Shown here piece after piece: positions 26,313-36,623 of a stretch of DNA of 64,000 nt. Source of the DNA: Agromyces marinus (GTDB taxonomy: Bacteria > Actinomycetota > Actinomycetes > Actinomycetales > Microbacteriaceae). Location of the stretch: the NCBI RefSeq assembly GCF_021442325.1, contig NZ_CP087879.1, positions 1,240,001 to 1,304,000 of the forward strand, written 5' to 3'. How positions within the stretch are numbered: the stretch's first letter is position 1; each line of letters begins with the position of its first letter. Made by a program: the position numbers and the translations under genes. The notes beneath the pieces were generated by a model that saw only the letters and a list, made by a program, of their open reading frames with translations, ran no database searches and had not been told where the DNA came from.

Positions 26313-27887
26313 ATGAGCACCATTCACGAGGCGATGCCCGCTGCAGCGGAATCCATCGCCGCAGACGAAGCCGCGCCCCGCACCTACGAGGTCCGAACCT
26401 ACGGGTGCCAGATGAACGTGCACGACTCCGAGCGGCTCAGCGGCTCGCTCGAAGCGGCCGGGTACGTGCCGGCCGACGGGGTCGAACCCGACATCGTGGT
26501 GATCAACACGTGCGCGGTGCGCGAGAACGCCGACAACAAGCTCTACGGCAACCTCGGGCACCTCGCGGGGGTCAAGCGACGCCATGCGGGCATGCAGATC
26601 GCCGTCGGCGGCTGCCTCGCCCAGAAGGACAAGAGCGTCATCCTCGAGAAGGCGCCATGGGTCGACGTCGTGTTCGGAACCCACAACATGGGCTCGCTGC
26701 CGAGCCTGCTCGAGCGCGCCCGCCACAACGACGAGGCGCAGCTCGAGATCCTCGACGCCCTCGAGGTGTTCCCCTCGACGTTGCCCACCAAGCGGGACTC
26801 GACCTACTCCGGGTGGGTCTCGATCTCCGTCGGCTGCAACAACACGTGCACGTTCTGCATCGTGCCCGCCCTCCGCGGCAAGGAGAAGGACCGCCGCCCG
26901 GGCGAAATCCTCGCCGAGGTCCAGGCGCTCGTCGACGACGGCGCCATCGAGGTGACGCTGCTCGGCCAGAACGTCAACTCCTACGGGGTCGAGTTCGGCG
27001 ACCGGCAGGCGTTCGGCAAGCTGCTCCGCGCCACGGGCGCGATCGACGGCCTCGAGCGCATCCGCTTCACGAGCCCCCACCCGGCCGCCTTCACCGACGA
27101 CGTCATCGACGCCATGGCCGAGACGCCGAACGTCATGCCGCAGCTGCACATGCCGCTCCAGTCGGGCTCCGACCGCATCCTCAAGGCCATGCGTCGCTCG
27201 TACCGTTCCGAGAAGTTCCTCGGCATCCTCGATCGGGTCCGCGCGAAGATCCCGAACGCCGCGATCTCGACCGACATCATCGTCGGCTTCCCCGGCGAGA
27301 CCGAGGAGGACTTCCAGGAGACCCTGCGCGTGGTCGAGGCCGCCCGGTTCGCGTCCGCGTTCACGTTCCAGTACTCGATCCGGCCCGGCACGCCCGCCGC
27401 GACGATGGCCGACCAGGTGCCCAAGGAGGTCGTGCAGGAACGCTACGAGCGCCTCGTGGCGCTCCAGGAGCGCATCTCCTGGGAGGAGAACCAGAAGCTC
27501 GTCGGCGCTCCCGTCGAGGTGCTGGTCGCGACCGGCGAAGGCAAGAAGGATGCCGAGACCCATCGCCTCACCGGTCGTGCCGAAGACAGCCGGCTCGTGC
27601 ACTTCGAGGTCCCCGCGGGTTCCGAGCTCCCGCGCCCCGGCGACGTCGTCTCCGTCGTGATCACCCAGGCCGCGCCCTTCCACCTCATCGCCGACTCCAC
27701 CGACGATGCGCCCCTGCGGGTCCGCCGCACACGCGCCGGCGACGCATGGGATCGCGCGCAGGCCGAGAGCTGCGGCGTTCCCGCCGCGCCGGGCGCGGCA
27801 TCCGCTCCCGGACGCGTGTCGCTCGGGCTGCCGGGCCTGCGGGTCGCCACCACCCCGATCTACGACCCGACCGACGGCCAGCGCTGA
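26313..27887 (+). CDS. miaB: tRNA-2-methylthio-N6-dimethylallyladenosine synthase
   Basis: 524 residues. Radical-SAM methylthiotransferase that adds the 2-methylthio group to isopentenyl-A37 of tRNA. N-terminal UPF0004 domain with [13 protein letters not shown] and TCAVREN; radical-SAM cysteines C175, C179 and C182 in CNNTCTFC; C-terminal TRAM domain around [12 protein letters not shown]. About 60 residues beyond TRAM are a family-atypical Ala/Pro-rich tail. The partner gene miaA, which makes its substrate, follows directly. Confidence 0.96.
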   Translation: MSTIHEAMPAAAESIAADEAAPRTYEVRTYGCQMNVHDSERLSGSLEAAGYVPADGVEPDIVVINTCAVRENADNKLYGNLGHLAGVKRRHAGMQIAVGGCLAQKDKSVILEKAPWVDVVFGTHNMGSLPSLLERARHNDEAQLEILDALEVFPSTLPTKRDSTYSGWVSISVGCNNTCTFCIVPALRGKEKDRRPGEILAEVQALVDDGAIEVTLLGQNVNSYGVEFGDRQAFGKLLRATGAIDGLERIRFTSPHPAAFTDDVIDAMAETPNVMPQLHMPLQSGSDRILKAMRRSYRSEKFLGILDRVRAKIPNAAISTDIIVGFPGETEEDFQETLRVVEAARFASAFTFQYSIRPGTPAATMADQVPKEVVQERYERLVALQERISWEENQKLVGAPVEVLVATGEGKKDAETHRLTGRAEDSRLVHFEVPAGSELPRPGDVVSVVITQAAPFHLIADSTDDAPLRVRRTRAGDAWDRAQAESCGVPAAPGAASAPGRVSLGLPGLRVATTPIYDPTDGQR

Positions 27888-27903
27888 GGTGGCCTGCGCG
27901 CAG

Positions 27904-28839
27904 GTGACCAGCACTGACGTGAGCCTCATCGCGGTCGTCGGCGCGACGGGAACCGGCAAGTCCCGCTTCGCGCTCGACCTCGCCCACGCGATCGCCGCGA
28001 CCGGCCGACCCGCCGAGGTCGTCAACGCCGACGCGATGCAGCTCTACCGCGGCATGGACATCGGCACCGCGAAGCTGCCGGAGGCCGAGCGCGAGGGCGT
28101 GCCGCACCACCTGCTCGACGTGCTCGAGGTCACCGACGAGGCATCCGTCGCCGCCTACCAACGAGACGCCCGACGCGCGATCGAGGCGATCGCCGGGCGC
28201 GGCGGCGTCGCGCTGCTCACGGGCGGGTCGGGCCTGTACGTCTCGAGCGTCATCCACGACCTGCGGTTCCCCGGAACGGATGCCGCGATCCGCGCCCGGC
28301 TCGAGGCCGAGCTCGACCGGGTCGGACCGGGGATCCTGCACCGCCGCCTGCGCGAGATCGACCCCGAGACGGCCGCGAGCACCGACCCGCAGAACGGCCG
28401 TCGCATCGTGCGTGCCCTCGAGGTCATCGAACTCACGGGCGAGTCCAAGGCCGCACGCCTGCCCGACGAGCCCGTGCCCTGGCGCCCGCACCGCATCGTG
28501 CACCTGCGCGCCGAGCGCGCCGACCTCGTCGCCCGGCTCGATGCGCGCGCGGCGGGCATGTGGGCGGAGGGCCTGGTCGACGAGGTCCGCGGCCTCGTGC
28601 CTGCCGGCATCGAACGCGGTGTGACCGCGCGCAAGGCCATCGGCTACGCGCAGGCGCTGGGCCAGATCCACGAGCGGATGCCGGAGGCCGACGCGATCGC
28701 CGAGACGCAGGCGCTGACCCGCACCTACGCGCGCAGGCAGGTCGGATGGTTCCGGCGGTACGCCGCGGCATCCGTCGTCGACGCCCTCGACCCGGCCGCC
28801 GTCGCGGCCGAGGTGGCACGGCAGGCGAGCGTCGCCTGA
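27904..28839 (+). CDS. miaA: tRNA dimethylallyltransferase
   Basis: About 311 residues. Transfers dimethylallyl from DMAPP to A37 of UNN-reading tRNAs. P-loop [11 protein letters not shown] at the N-terminus, [25 protein letters not shown], and the tRNA-binding [11 protein letters not shown] and [15 protein letters not shown]-type segments (here [15 protein letters not shown]). The start is uncertain: GTG at 27889, 27904 or 27919 are all in frame within 32 nt of the miaB stop; 27904 has GAGGTGG some 10 nt upstream. Coupled to miaB. Confidence 0.92.
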   Translation: MTSTDVSLIAVVGATGTGKSRFALDLAHAIAATGRPAEVVNADAMQLYRGMDIGTAKLPEAEREGVPHHLLDVLEVTDEASVAAYQRDARRAIEAIAGRGGVALLTGGSGLYVSSVIHDLRFPGTDAAIRARLEAELDRVGPGILHRRLREIDPETAASTDPQNGRRIVRALEVIELTGESKAARLPDEPVPWRPHRIVHLRAERADLVARLDARAAGMWAEGLVDEVRGLVPAGIERGVTARKAIGYAQALGQIHERMPEADAIAETQALTRTYARRQVGWFRRYAAASVVDALDPAAVAAEVARQASVA

Positions 28840-28861
28840 ACGCAGCCTGAGCGTCGCCTGA
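28827..28861 (+). repeat. 13-bp direct repeat at the miaA stop
   Basis: GAGCGTCGCCTGA occurs at 28827-28839, ending with the miaA stop, and again at 28849-28861, a 22-bp period. Probably a small duplication; no function proposed. Confidence 0.6.
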
Positions 28862-28898
28862 GCGCCGGAGGCGGTCCGACGGGCCCTCGGCCGCTGCC

Positions 28899-28904
28899 TA
28901 GACT
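28899..28904 (+). promoter_or_regulatory. Putative -10 for leaderless dapF
   Basis: TAGACT, 6-nt spacer to the ATG at 28911; no ribosome site. Confidence 0.5.
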
Positions 28905-28910
28905 GGTGCG

Positions 28911-29792
28911 ATGGCGTTCGATCTGCGCTTCACCAAGGGCCAGGGCACGGGCAACGACTTCGTGCTGACCAGCGACCCCGACGGGGAGCACCCGCTCGAC
29001 CCCACGCGGATCGCGGCCGTGTGCGATCGCCGGTTCGGCGTCGGCGCCGACGGGTTCATCCGGGCGGTGCGCTCCGAGCGACTGCCCGAGGGCGAAGCCG
29101 CACTCGCGGAGGATCCGGGCGCGACGTGGTTCATGGACTACTGGAACGCCGACGGCAGCCCGTCCGAGATGTGCGGCAACGGCATCCGCGTGTTCCTGCG
29201 CTTCCTCATCGACCAGGGGCTCATCGCACCCGTCGACGGCGAATGGGTCGCGATCGGCACGCGTGCCGGGGTGCGCCGGGTGCGCACGTCGCCCGGAGGC
29301 TTCGAGGCCGACCTGGGCCTCTGGCGCCTCGACGGCGGCGAGCCGCTCGTGCGCGCGAAGAACCTGCCCGTCGCGCGCCCCGGGATCGGCATCGACGTGG
29401 GCAATCCGCACGTCGTGGTCGCCCTCGCCGACGACGACGAGCTCGACGGACTCGACCTGTCGTACGTCCCCGTGGTCGAACCGGCGCCCGACACCGGCGC
29501 GAACATCGAGTTCGTCGTGCCGGCCGACCCGCTCGTCGACGGCGGCCGCGGCCGCATCCGCATGCGCGTGCACGAGCGCGGGTCGGGGGAGACCCTCTCG
29601 TGCGGCACGGGAGCGGTCGCCTCGGCGCTCGCGGTGCGGTACTGGGCGGGCGCGGGCGCCCCGGACGAGTGGATCGTGCAGGTGCCCGGCGGCGTCGTCG
29701 GCGTGCGCATGCAGGTGCAGGGCGACGGCGAGCACGTGCTGCTCTCGGGCCCGGGCGAACTCGTCTTCGACGGGGTGCTCAGCCTGGGCTGA
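28911..29792 (+). CDS. dapF: Diaminopimelate epimerase
   Basis: 293 residues. Interconverts LL- and meso-diaminopimelate for lysine and peptidoglycan. Both catalytic cysteines are present, in [10 protein letters not shown] and [23 protein letters not shown] and NPHVVV complete the signature. Independent leaderless promoter; convergent with the methyltransferase gene, whose end it overlaps by 14 nt. Confidence 0.96.
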   Translation: MAFDLRFTKGQGTGNDFVLTSDPDGEHPLDPTRIAAVCDRRFGVGADGFIRAVRSERLPEGEAALAEDPGATWFMDYWNADGSPSEMCGNGIRVFLRFLIDQGLIAPVDGEWVAIGTRAGVRRVRTSPGGFEADLGLWRLDGGEPLVRAKNLPVARPGIGIDVGNPHVVVALADDDELDGLDLSYVPVVEPAPDTGANIEFVVPADPLVDGGRGRIRMRVHERGSGETLSCGTGAVASALAVRYWAGAGAPDEWIVQVPGGVVGVRMQVQGDGEHVLLSGPGELVFDGVLSLG

Positions 29793-30408
29793 GCAGGCCT
29801 CGTTCGCGGCCCACCGCGAGCACCCGGAACCCCTTCGAGGACCCGGCGCGCTCGACGCGCCACCCCTCGCCGAACTCCTCGGCGATCCAACGGGCGAGCG
29901 AATCGGCGCCGAGGTTCTTCTGCACGACCAGCCACGCGGTCGCGTCGTCGTCGAGCCGCGGCAGCCAGCGGCGAAGCAGGGCGTGCAGCTCGGCCTTGCC
30001 GATGCGGATCGGCGGATTCGACCAGATCGTGGCGAACCGGACCTCCTCGGGGACGTCGTCGGGCAGCGCGGCCGAGACATTGCGCACGCCCAGGCTCCGG
30101 GCGTTGCGGCGCACGAGGTCGAGCGCTCGTTCGTTGACGTCGACGGCCCACACCGTGGCATCCGGTGATTCGAGGCCCAGGGTGAGCGCGATCGGCCCCC
30201 ATCCCGCCCCGAGATCGAGCAGGTGCCCGGTCGACGGCGGCGACGGCACCTCCTCGAACAGGACGCGCGTGCCGACGTCGACGTGGTCGGGGCTGAAGAC
30301 GCCGCCCGCGGTCCGCACCTCGACGTCACGGCCCGCCAGCTTCACGGAAACGGTCCGCAGGGAGGCCGGATCGGCGGGCTTGGACGAGAAATAGTGCTCC
30401 TGCGGCAT
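29779..30408 (-). CDS. Class I SAM methyltransferase, RsmC/16S rRNA (guanine) type
   Basis: 209 residues. SAM motif [14 protein letters not shown], acidic motif [12 protein letters not shown], and the NPPI catalytic motif ([10 protein letters not shown]) of N2-guanine methyltransferases. The family contains RsmC, RsmD-like and uncharacterised members; rRNA G modification is the likely role but is inferred. ATG start with TAGGTT 7 nt upstream suggests a leaderless mRNA. A same-frame extension into hflX is antisense and rejected. Confidence 0.88.
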   Translation of the reverse strand: MPQEHYFSSKPADPASLRTVSVKLAGRDVEVRTAGGVFSPDHVDVGTRVLFEEVPSPPSTGHLLDLGAGWGPIALTLGLESPDATVWAVDVNERALDLVRRNARSLGVRNVSAALPDDVPEEVRFATIWSNPPIRIGKAELHALLRRWLPRLDDDATAWLVVQKNLGADSLARWIAEEFGEGWRVERAGSSKGFRVLAVGRERGLLSPG

Positions 30409-30415
30409 ACAGGGG

Positions 30416-30421
30416 AACCTA
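30416..30421 (-). promoter_or_regulatory. Putative -10 of the methyltransferase gene
   Basis: Minus-strand TAGGTT, 7 nt before the ATG at 30408. It occupies exactly the -35 position (17-bp spacer) of the divergent hflX promoter. Confidence 0.45.
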
Positions 30422-30438
30422 TCGCAGCACACCCCAAG

Positions 30439-30444
30439 TAGGCT
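30439..30444 (+). promoter_or_regulatory. Putative -10 for leaderless hflX
   Basis: TAGGCT, 7 nt before the ATG at 30452; no ribosome site. Confidence 0.5.
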
Positions 30445-30451
30445 TGATCGG

Positions 30452-31978
30452 ATGAACGAGCAGGAACCCGGCACCCACGACGATGCGGTCGACCGCGTCC
30501 TGCGCAGCGCGGACGCGCACGCCGGCGTGTCCAGGTTCGGCGGAGCGGACGCCACGTCGATCCAGCGTGCGGGCCTGGACGCGACCGGCGGCGACGGGTT
30601 CGACGGCGACCAGTACGACCGCGAGGAACGTGCGGCGCTGCGCCGCGTCGGCGGACTCTCCACCGAGCTCGAGGACGTCACCGAGGTCGAGTACCGGCAG
30701 CTGCGGCTCGAGAACGTCGTGCTCATCGGCGTCTACGCGCAGGGCTCGCTCGAGGACGCCGAGAACTCGATGCGCGAGCTCTCGGCGCTCGCCGAGACCG
30801 CGGGGGCACGCGTGCTCGACGGGGTCCTGCAGCGGCGCCCGCATCCGGACCCGTCCACCTACCTCGGCCGGGGCAAGACCGAGGAACTCCGGCACCTCGT
30901 CGCCGCACTCGGCGCCGACACGGTCGTCGCCGACACCGAACTCGCGCCGAGCCAGCGGCGCGCCCTGGAGGACGCGGTCAAGGTCAAGGTCATCGACCGG
31001 ACGGCCGTCATCCTCGACATCTTCAGCCAGCACGCCAAGAGCCGCGAGGGCAAGGCGCAGGTCGAGCTCGCGCAGCTCGAGTACCTCCTGCCGCGCCTGC
31101 GCGGCTGGGGCGAGTCGATGTCGCGTCAGGCCGGTGGCCAGGTCGGCGGCGCCGGTGCGGGCATGGGCTCGCGCGGTCCGGGTGAGACCAAGATCGAACT
31201 CGACCGCCGACGCATCCACTCGCGCATGGCGAAGCTGCGCCGCCAGATCGCGGGCATGAAGCCCGCACGCGACGCCAAGCGGGCCAACCGCAAGCGCAAC
31301 GCGGTGCCGTCGGTCGCGATCGCCGGCTACACCAACGCGGGCAAGTCGAGCCTGCTCAACCGCATCACGGGTGCGGGCGTGCTCGTCGAGAACGCGCTGT
31401 TCGCCACGCTCGACGCGACCGTGCGCCGCAACACCACCGCCGATGGGCGCGTCTACACGATCGCCGACACCGTCGGGTTCGTGCGCAACCTCCCGCATCA
31501 GCTCGTCGAGGCGTTCCGTTCGACGCTCGAGGAGGTCGCCGACGCCGACCTCGTCGTGCACGTCGTCGACGCCGCCCACCCCGACCCCGCCCAGCAGATC
31601 GCCACGGTCCGCGACGTGATCGGCGAGGTCGGTGCACGCGACATCCCCGAACTCGTGGTCTTCAACAAGGCCGACCTCGTCTCCGCCGAGGACCGCCTCG
31701 TGCTGCAGGGCCTCGTGCCGGGCGCCGTGTTCGCGTCCGCGCGCACGGGCGAGGGCGTGCCCGACGTGCTCGCCGCGATCGGCCGCATGCTGCCCGACCC
31801 CGCCGTCGAACTCGACCTGCTCGTGCCCTACGACCGCGGCGACATCGTCTCCGCGCTGCATGAGGGCGGTCGGGTCCTCTCGACCGAGTACGTCGAGGAC
31901 GGCACGCGCATCCGCGCGCTCGCCTCACCCGAGCAGGCCGCGCAGCTCGAGTCGTTCCGGGCGGCCGCGAGCGCGTAG
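30452..31978 (+). CDS. hflX: GTPase HflX
   Basis: 508 residues. Ribosome-associated GTPase that splits or rescues stalled ribosomes under stress. N-terminal HflX domain with DPSTYLGRGKTEEL and GETKIELDRRRI, then the G domain with P-loop GYTNAGKSS from residue 292, switch region DTVGFVRNLPHQLVEAFRSTLEE and NKAD. The first 70 residues are an Ala/Gly/Asp-rich extension usual in actinobacterial HflX. Leaderless promoter overlapping that of the divergent methyltransferase. Confidence 0.95.
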   Translation: MNEQEPGTHDDAVDRVLRSADAHAGVSRFGGADATSIQRAGLDATGGDGFDGDQYDREERAALRRVGGLSTELEDVTEVEYRQLRLENVVLIGVYAQGSLEDAENSMRELSALAETAGARVLDGVLQRRPHPDPSTYLGRGKTEELRHLVAALGADTVVADTELAPSQRRALEDAVKVKVIDRTAVILDIFSQHAKSREGKAQVELAQLEYLLPRLRGWGESMSRQAGGQVGGAGAGMGSRGPGETKIELDRRRIHSRMAKLRRQIAGMKPARDAKRANRKRNAVPSVAIAGYTNAGKSSLLNRITGAGVLVENALFATLDATVRRNTTADGRVYTIADTVGFVRNLPHQLVEAFRSTLEEVADADLVVHVVDAAHPDPAQQIATVRDVIGEVGARDIPELVVFNKADLVSAEDRLVLQGLVPGAVFASARTGEGVPDVLAAIGRMLPDPAVELDLLVPYDRGDIVSALHEGGRVLSTEYVEDGTRIRALASPEQAAQLESFRAAASA

Positions 31979-32010
31979 CATCCGCTGCCCGAGTCACTCG
32001 TCGTAACAAC

Positions 32011-32035
32011 CGCCGCGCCGCCGGATCGCGCGGCG
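32011..32035 (+). terminator. Hairpin after hflX
   Basis: Perfect 8-bp GC stem (cgccgcgc / gcgcggcg) with a 9-nt loop, 33 nt after the hflX stop. No U-run. Immediately followed by a TATCGT hexamer (32036-32041) that could be the metF -10. Confidence 0.45.
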
Positions 32036-32048
32036 TATCGTCGCAGCA

Positions 32049-32193
32049 GATCGTGACGAACGGCCCGACGCCGATCGTCTGGAGCGACAGCCGAGCCCGG
32101 CACCCGCCCGCGAGACCCACCTGCCGTGACGGCCGGTCGGGCGCGGCGTGCCGTGCATCCGACCATCCGGTCGCGGGCGTCCCCTGGAGCGAG
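32049..32193 (+). other. Probable metF leader
   Basis: About 145 nt between a TATCGT hexamer at 32036-32041 and the metF ATG. It is GC-rich and open in the metF frame from a GTG at 32053, but that extension (rich in Arg, Pro, Ser) does not look like MetF. It could hold regulation for the metF-metE unit; I cannot match it to a known methionine or cobalamin riboswitch. Confidence 0.35.
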
Positions 32194-33222
32194 ATGAGCG
32201 GACCGGAACCCGACGACGCAGTGACCGCGCCGCTCCCGCCGATCTCGTTCGAGCTCTTCCCGCCGAGAACGGATGCCGCGGCGATCGCCCTCGGCCGCAC
32301 GATCGACCGGCTCGCCGACGTCGATCCGGCGTTCATCTCCGTGACCTTCGGTGCCGGTGGGTCGAGCCGCGACCGGTCGCTCACCGTGCTGCGCTACATG
32401 CTCGAGCACACGCGCGTGGAACCCATGGCGCACCTCACGTGCGTCGGATCCAGCCACGCCGAGGCGAACCGGCTCGTGCGCGAATTCCTCGACGCGGGAG
32501 TGACGAGCTTCCTCGCGCTGCGCGGCGACCCGCCCGCGGGCGCCGCGGACGCGGACGACGCGATCGGCGACCTGCGCAGCGCCGCCGAGCTCGTGCAGCT
32601 CATCCACCGCGTCCAGGAGGAGCGCGAGCCCTTCGGGCAGTCGCGCATCCCGGGCATCCCCGGCGCGACCGCGATCGGTGCACGCCCGCGCCCCGAGCGG
32701 GTCGCCGTCGCGGCCTTCCCGACCGGACACCCGCGTTCGCGCGGGACGAGCCAGGACGTCGACGTGCTGCTGGCGAAGGAGATCGCGGGCGCGACGCTCG
32801 CGATCACGCAGCTCTTCTGGCACGCCGACGACTACCTCGGCTTCGTCCAGCGCGCGCGCGCAGGCGGAGTGGGCATCCCGATCCTCCCGGGGATCATGCC
32901 CGTCACCAACCCCGCCCGCCTGAGCCGCCTCGAGCAGCTCACCGGGGTGCCGGCGCCCGCGAGCCTGTCGATCGGCCTCGAGATCGAACCCGACGCCGAC
33001 GAGCAGTTCGCCATCGGCGTCGAGTACGCCTCGAACCTGTCCGCCGAGGTGCTCGCGGGCGGTGCGCCCGGCCTGCACCTGTACACCTTCAACCGGCACG
33101 AGGCCGTCCTGGCCGTCCTCGGCCGGCTCGACCGCGCCGACGACCCCGCACCCGTCCCCGCCAGGATCCCCGCACCCACTCCCGCCACCGCGGGCACCGA
33201 GAGGAACACGAGAGAACGATGA
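32194..33222 (+). CDS. metF: Methylenetetrahydrofolate reductase
   Basis: 342 residues from the preferred ATG (GGAGCGAG upstream). Reduces methylene-THF to methyl-THF with FAD, feeding MetE. Conserved blocks: [62 protein letters not shown] and PGIMPVTN. The C-terminal tail after about residue 305 is Pro/Ala-rich. The stop overlaps the metE ATG, so the methyl donor and methionine synthase are coupled. Confidence 0.92.
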   Translation: MSGPEPDDAVTAPLPPISFELFPPRTDAAAIALGRTIDRLADVDPAFISVTFGAGGSSRDRSLTVLRYMLEHTRVEPMAHLTCVGSSHAEANRLVREFLDAGVTSFLALRGDPPAGAADADDAIGDLRSAAELVQLIHRVQEEREPFGQSRIPGIPGATAIGARPRPERVAVAAFPTGHPRSRGTSQDVDVLLAKEIAGATLAITQLFWHADDYLGFVQRARAGGVGIPILPGIMPVTNPARLSRLEQLTGVPAPASLSIGLEIEPDADEQFAIGVEYASNLSAEVLAGGAPGLHLYTFNRHEAVLAVLGRLDRADDPAPVPARIPAPTPATAGTERNTRER

Positions 33223-35555
33223 CCGCACCGACCTTCCCCACCGGAACGATCCTGGGCTACCCCCGCATCGGGCGACGCCGCGAGCTCAAGCGCGCGGTCG
33301 AGGCGTTCTGGGCCGGACGCATCGACGCCGCCGAGCTCGAGACGACCGCCGCCGAGCTGCGTGCGGCGACGCGCGAACGCCTCGCCGCACTCGGCCTCGG
33401 CCGCACCGACTCGGCGATCCCCGAGAGCTTCTCGTACTACGACCAGGTGCTCGACGCCGCGGTCGCGGTCGGAGCGATCCCCGCCCGCTTCGAGCGGCTG
33501 CGGGGCGCGGACGGCCGGCTCGACCTCGCCGGCTACTTCACCGTCGCGCGCGGCGAGGGTGCCGACGCCCCGCTCGAGATGACGAAGTGGTTCGACTCGA
33601 ACTACCACTACCTCGTTCCCGAGATCGGCCCCGACACCGCGTTCGCCGCGAACGCCGACGCGCTCGTCGCCCAGGTGCGCGAAGCGCGTGCGGCGGGCTT
33701 CGTCACGCGCCCCGTGCTCGTCGGGCCGGTCACCTTCCTGCTCCTGTCGAAGGCAGCGGATGGCGCACCCGACGGGTTCCGCCCCATCGACCGCCTCGCC
33801 GACCTCGTGCCGGTCTACGCGCGACTGCTCGCCGAACTCGCCGCCGCCGGGGCCGAATGGGTGCAGCTCGACGAGCCCGGGCTCGTCAGCGAGAGCATCG
33901 ACGAACCGCGTGAGCGCGTGATCGCCGCCGTGTCGGCCGCATACGACGCGCTCGGCGCTGCCGTGGAGCGCCCCGCCATCCTCGTCGCGGCCCCGTACGG
34001 CGGTCTCGACGACGCACTGCCCGCGCTCGCGGCGACTTCCGTCGAGGCGCTCGCCCTCGACCTCGTGCGCGGCGACGTCCCGACCGGGCTCGACGCCGCG
34101 ACGACCGAGGCGCTCGCGGCGAAGACCCTCGTCGCGGGCGTGGTCGACGGGCACAACATCTGGCGGGGCGACCTCGCGCACGCCTTCGCGCTCGCCGATT
34201 CGCTGCGCGAGCTGTCGGGCGCGGTGGCCGTGTCGACCTCGACCTCGCTGCTGCACGTTCCGCACGACGTCGACGACGAGACCGCGCTCGACGCCCGGCT
34301 GGCGAGCTGGCTGGCGTTCGCCGACCAGAAGGTCGCGCAGGTGGCTGTGCTCGCCCGCGGCCTCGCCGAGGGGCGCGACGCGATCGCGGACGAGCTCGCC
34401 GCGGCATCCGCTGCCCTGGTGGACCGCGCCGGCGCACCCGGCGTGCAGGTTCCCGCCGTGCGCGACCGGCTCGACGCGCTCGGCGCGTCGGCGTTCGCGC
34501 GCGTCGACTACGACACCCGCGTCGCCGCCCAGGACGACCTCGCGCTGCCGGCGCTGCCGACCACGACGATCGGGTCGTTCCCGCAGACCGCCGACATCCG
34601 TCGCGCGCGAGCCCGCCTGGTCGCGGGCGAGCTCACCGACGCCGAGTACCGCGAGCTCATGCGGGAGGAGATCGCCCGGGTCATCCGCCTCCAGGAGGAC
34701 CTGGGCCTGGACGTGCTCGTGCACGGCGAACCCGAGCGCAACGACATGGTGCAGTACTTCGCCGAACTGCTCGACGGGTTCGCGGTCACGCAGCACGGCT
34801 GGGTGCAGTCCTACGGTTCGCGATGCACGCGCCCGTCGATCCTGTGGGGCGACGTCTCCCGCCCGGCGGCCATGACCGTCGACTGGTCGACCTACGCGCA
34901 GTCGCTCTCCGACAAGCCCGTCAAGGGCATGCTCACGGGCCCCGTGACGATCCTCGCGTGGTCGTTCGTGCGCGACGACCAGCCGCTCGGCGACACCGCC
35001 CGGCAGGTCGCGCTCGCGCTGCGCGACGAGATCGGCGACCTCGAGCGGGCCGGCATCCGCATCATCCAGGTCGACGAGCCCGCGCTGCGCGAGCTGCTGC
35101 CGCTCAAGCGCGCCGACCAGCCCGCCTACCTCGACTGGTCGGTCGGTTCGTTCCGCCTCGCGACCGCGGGGGCGGCGCCGGCCACCCAGGTGCACACCCA
35201 CCTGTGCTACTCGGAGTTCGGCGTCGTCATCGACGCGATCCGCGCGCTCGACGCCGACGTCACCTCGATCGAGGCGGCGCGCAGCCGCATGGAGGTCGTC
35301 GGCGACCTCGCCGCGAGCGGCTTCGACCACGGCGTCGGACCCGGCCTCTACGACATCCACTCGCCGCGCGTTCCGAGCGTCGAGGAGGTGCGGGCGCTGC
35401 TCGAGACCGCCGTCGCCGGCGTTCCGGCCGGCCGGCTCTGGGTGAACCCGGACTGCGGCCTGAAGACGCGCGGCTACGACGAGACCGTCGCGTCGCTGGC
35501 CAACATCGTCGCCGCGACCCGTGCCGTGCGCGAGGGCGTGACCGTCGGGGCCTGA
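33219..35555 (+). CDS. metE: Cobalamin-independent methionine synthase
   Basis: 778 residues, two-barrel enzyme. Transfers methyl from methyl-THF-polyglutamate to homocysteine. N-terminal barrel starts [20 protein letters not shown]; catalytic zinc ligands lie in the C-terminal barrel: His and Cys in THLCYSEF and the second Cys in [10 protein letters not shown]. The substrate loop [10 protein letters not shown] begins the second half. Start is the ATGA overlap with metF; an extended frame through metF is rejected. A long bidirectional hairpin follows. Confidence 0.97.
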   Translation: MTAPTFPTGTILGYPRIGRRRELKRAVEAFWAGRIDAAELETTAAELRAATRERLAALGLGRTDSAIPESFSYYDQVLDAAVAVGAIPARFERLRGADGRLDLAGYFTVARGEGADAPLEMTKWFDSNYHYLVPEIGPDTAFAANADALVAQVREARAAGFVTRPVLVGPVTFLLLSKAADGAPDGFRPIDRLADLVPVYARLLAELAAAGAEWVQLDEPGLVSESIDEPRERVIAAVSAAYDALGAAVERPAILVAAPYGGLDDALPALAATSVEALALDLVRGDVPTGLDAATTEALAAKTLVAGVVDGHNIWRGDLAHAFALADSLRELSGAVAVSTSTSLLHVPHDVDDETALDARLASWLAFADQKVAQVAVLARGLAEGRDAIADELAAASAALVDRAGAPGVQVPAVRDRLDALGASAFARVDYDTRVAAQDDLALPALPTTTIGSFPQTADIRRARARLVAGELTDAEYRELMREEIARVIRLQEDLGLDVLVHGEPERNDMVQYFAELLDGFAVTQHGWVQSYGSRCTRPSILWGDVSRPAAMTVDWSTYAQSLSDKPVKGMLTGPVTILAWSFVRDDQPLGDTARQVALALRDEIGDLERAGIRIIQVDEPALRELLPLKRADQPAYLDWSVGSFRLATAGAAPATQVHTHLCYSEFGVVIDAIRALDADVTSIEAARSRMEVVGDLAASGFDHGVGPGLYDIHSPRVPSVEEVRALLETAVAGVPAGRLWVNPDCGLKTRGYDETVASLANIVAATRAVREGVTVGA

Positions 35556-35588
35556 TCGGCCCGGTCGGCCCGGGTCGCCCTGATCCAC

Positions 35589-35628
35589 GAGAGCGGATGC
35601 CGCGGCGCGAGCCGTGGCATCCGCTCTC
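35589..35628. terminator. Bidirectional terminator between metE and lexA
   Basis: 18-bp stem with one mismatch (arms 35589-35606 and 35611-35628, gagagcggatgccgcggc paired with gccgtggcatccgctctc) and a 4-nt loop, between convergent metE and lexA. It is built from the GGATGCC/GGCATCC words common in this genome. Confidence 0.8.
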
Positions 35629-35667
35629 GCCCGTCTCCCGCCCGCGCGGCGAGGCGGTTCGCGCGCG

Positions 35668-36357
35668 TCAGACCGTGCGGAGGACCGCGACGACCTTGCC
35701 GAGCACCTCGGCGTGGTCGCCGAGGATCGGCTCGAACGCCGTGTTGCGGGGGAGCAGCCAGGTGTGGCCGTCGCGCTGGCGGAATACCTTGACGGTCGCC
35801 TCGCCGTCGAGCATGGCTGCGACGATCTCGCCGTTCTCGGCGGTGGGCTGCGACCGCACCACGACCCAGTCGCCGTCGCAGATCGCCGCATCGACCATCG
35901 AGTCGCCGACGACCTTGAGGATGAACAGCTCGCCCTTGCCCACGAGCTGGCGCGGGAGCGGGAAGACCTCCTCGACCTGCTGCTCGGCCGTGATCGGGAT
36001 GCCGGCGGCGATGCGCCCGACGAGCGGGACCATGGCCGCGTCGCCGACCGGTGCGGGATCGGCGGCGCCTGCCGGGCGTTCGGTGCCGGGCACGTCGATG
36101 AGGATCTCGAGCGCGCGCGGCCGGTTCGGATCGCGTCGGAGGTAGCCGGACAGCTCGAGCTGGTTGAGCTGGTGCGTGACGCTCGAGAGGGAGGAGAGCC
36201 CGACGGCGTCGCCGATCTCGCGCATGCTCGGCGGGTAGCCGCGATCGGCCACCGAGGAGCGGATGGCGTCGAGGATCGCGAGCTGCTTGGCGCTCAGCGT
36301 CTTGCGCCGACGGGACCGGCCGCCCGTGCCGCGCGCCTGGTCGATGTCGGTGCTCAC
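35668..36357 (-). CDS. lexA: SOS repressor LexA
   Basis: 229 residues from the GTG at 36357 (GAGGCGAGG upstream). Winged-helix DNA-binding domain with [15 protein letters not shown] and [21 protein letters not shown], then the peptidase domain: cleavage dipeptide Ala-Gly in GRIAAGIPI, nucleophile Ser in [11 protein letters not shown], and the Lys in GEATVKVF. A longer in-frame ATG at 36453 would start inside its own -35 element and is rejected. Divergent from the LysM gene, with LexA-type sites in the shared region. Confidence 0.96.
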   Translation of the reverse strand: MSTDIDQARGTGGRSRRRKTLSAKQLAILDAIRSSVADRGYPPSMREIGDAVGLSSLSSVTHQLNQLELSGYLRRDPNRPRALEILIDVPGTERPAGAADPAPVGDAAMVPLVGRIAAGIPITAEQQVEEVFPLPRQLVGKGELFILKVVGDSMVDAAICDGDWVVVRSQPTAENGEIVAAMLDGEATVKVFRQRDGHTWLLPRNTAFEPILGDHAEVLGKVVAVLRTV

Positions 36358-36424
36358 GGGCCTCGCCTCCGGTTCGGCGTTCGGATGTCGGTGGTCGGTG
36401 TTCGACTGTCGTCGGACATTCGAA

Positions 36425-36453
36425 ACTGTATCCGCCTCGCACGCGCACGACAA
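36425..36453 (-). promoter_or_regulatory. lexA promoter
   Basis: Minus strand: -35 TTGTCG (36448-36453), 17-bp spacer, -10 TACAGT (36425-36430). The SOS-box-like site at 36451-36464 overlaps the -35, consistent with autoregulation. Confidence 0.65.
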
Positions 36454-36464
36454 ACATCCGTTCG
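36451..36464. promoter_or_regulatory. SOS box of lexA (one mismatch)
   Basis: CAAACATCCGTTCG differs from CGAAC-N4-GTTCG at one position and has the same centre (ATCC) as the recA box. It overlaps the lexA -35. Confidence 0.7.
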
Positions 36465-36507
36465 AGTGTGTCGCGGAAACGGCGGCGGGAATCCCACCTC
36501 CCGACGC

Positions 36508-36536
36508 TTGCGGGTTCGAATGTTCGAAGATATATT
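36508..36536 (+). promoter_or_regulatory. Promoter of the LysM gene
   Basis: -35 TTGCGG (36508-36513), 17-bp spacer, -10 TATATT (36531-36536): the best sigma-70-like promoter in the window. A start near 36544 gives an 80-nt leader with a strong 5' hairpin. Confidence 0.6.
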
Positions 36537-36538
36537 CG
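36525..36538. promoter_or_regulatory. Imperfect LexA-type palindrome over the LysM -10
   Basis: CGAAGATATATTCG keeps CGAA-N6-TTCG and differs from the SOS consensus at two inner positions. It covers the -10, with a TTCGAA-TG-TTCGAA repeat (36515-36528) just upstream. Confidence 0.45.
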
Positions 36539-36550
36539 GAACACAGGTTC

Positions 36551-36582
36551 GCATCCGGCCTTCCCGGCCGAAGGCCGGATGC
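36551..36582 (+). other. 13-bp hairpin in the LysM leader
   Basis: Perfect stem gcatccggccttc / gaaggccggatgc with a 6-nt loop, within the first tens of nt of the predicted leader. Could protect the 5' end or attenuate transcription. Confidence 0.55.
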
Positions 36583-36623
36583 GAGACCGACTCGGATCGG
36601 GCGGTGTCTCGGGAGGTGCGCAG

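Noticed and set aside
31979-32193. SAM, SAH or cobalamin riboswitch before metF
   Set aside because: No match by eye to conserved cores of these classes; kept only as an unexplained leader.
32832-35891. 1019-codon minus-strand frame opposite metF/metE
   Set aside because: Shadow of metE; the true genes have catalytic motifs.
36401-36425. Further SOS box at the gttcgactgtcgtcggac / attcgaa region
   Set aside because: Half sites have wrong spacing for CGAAC-N4-GTTCG.
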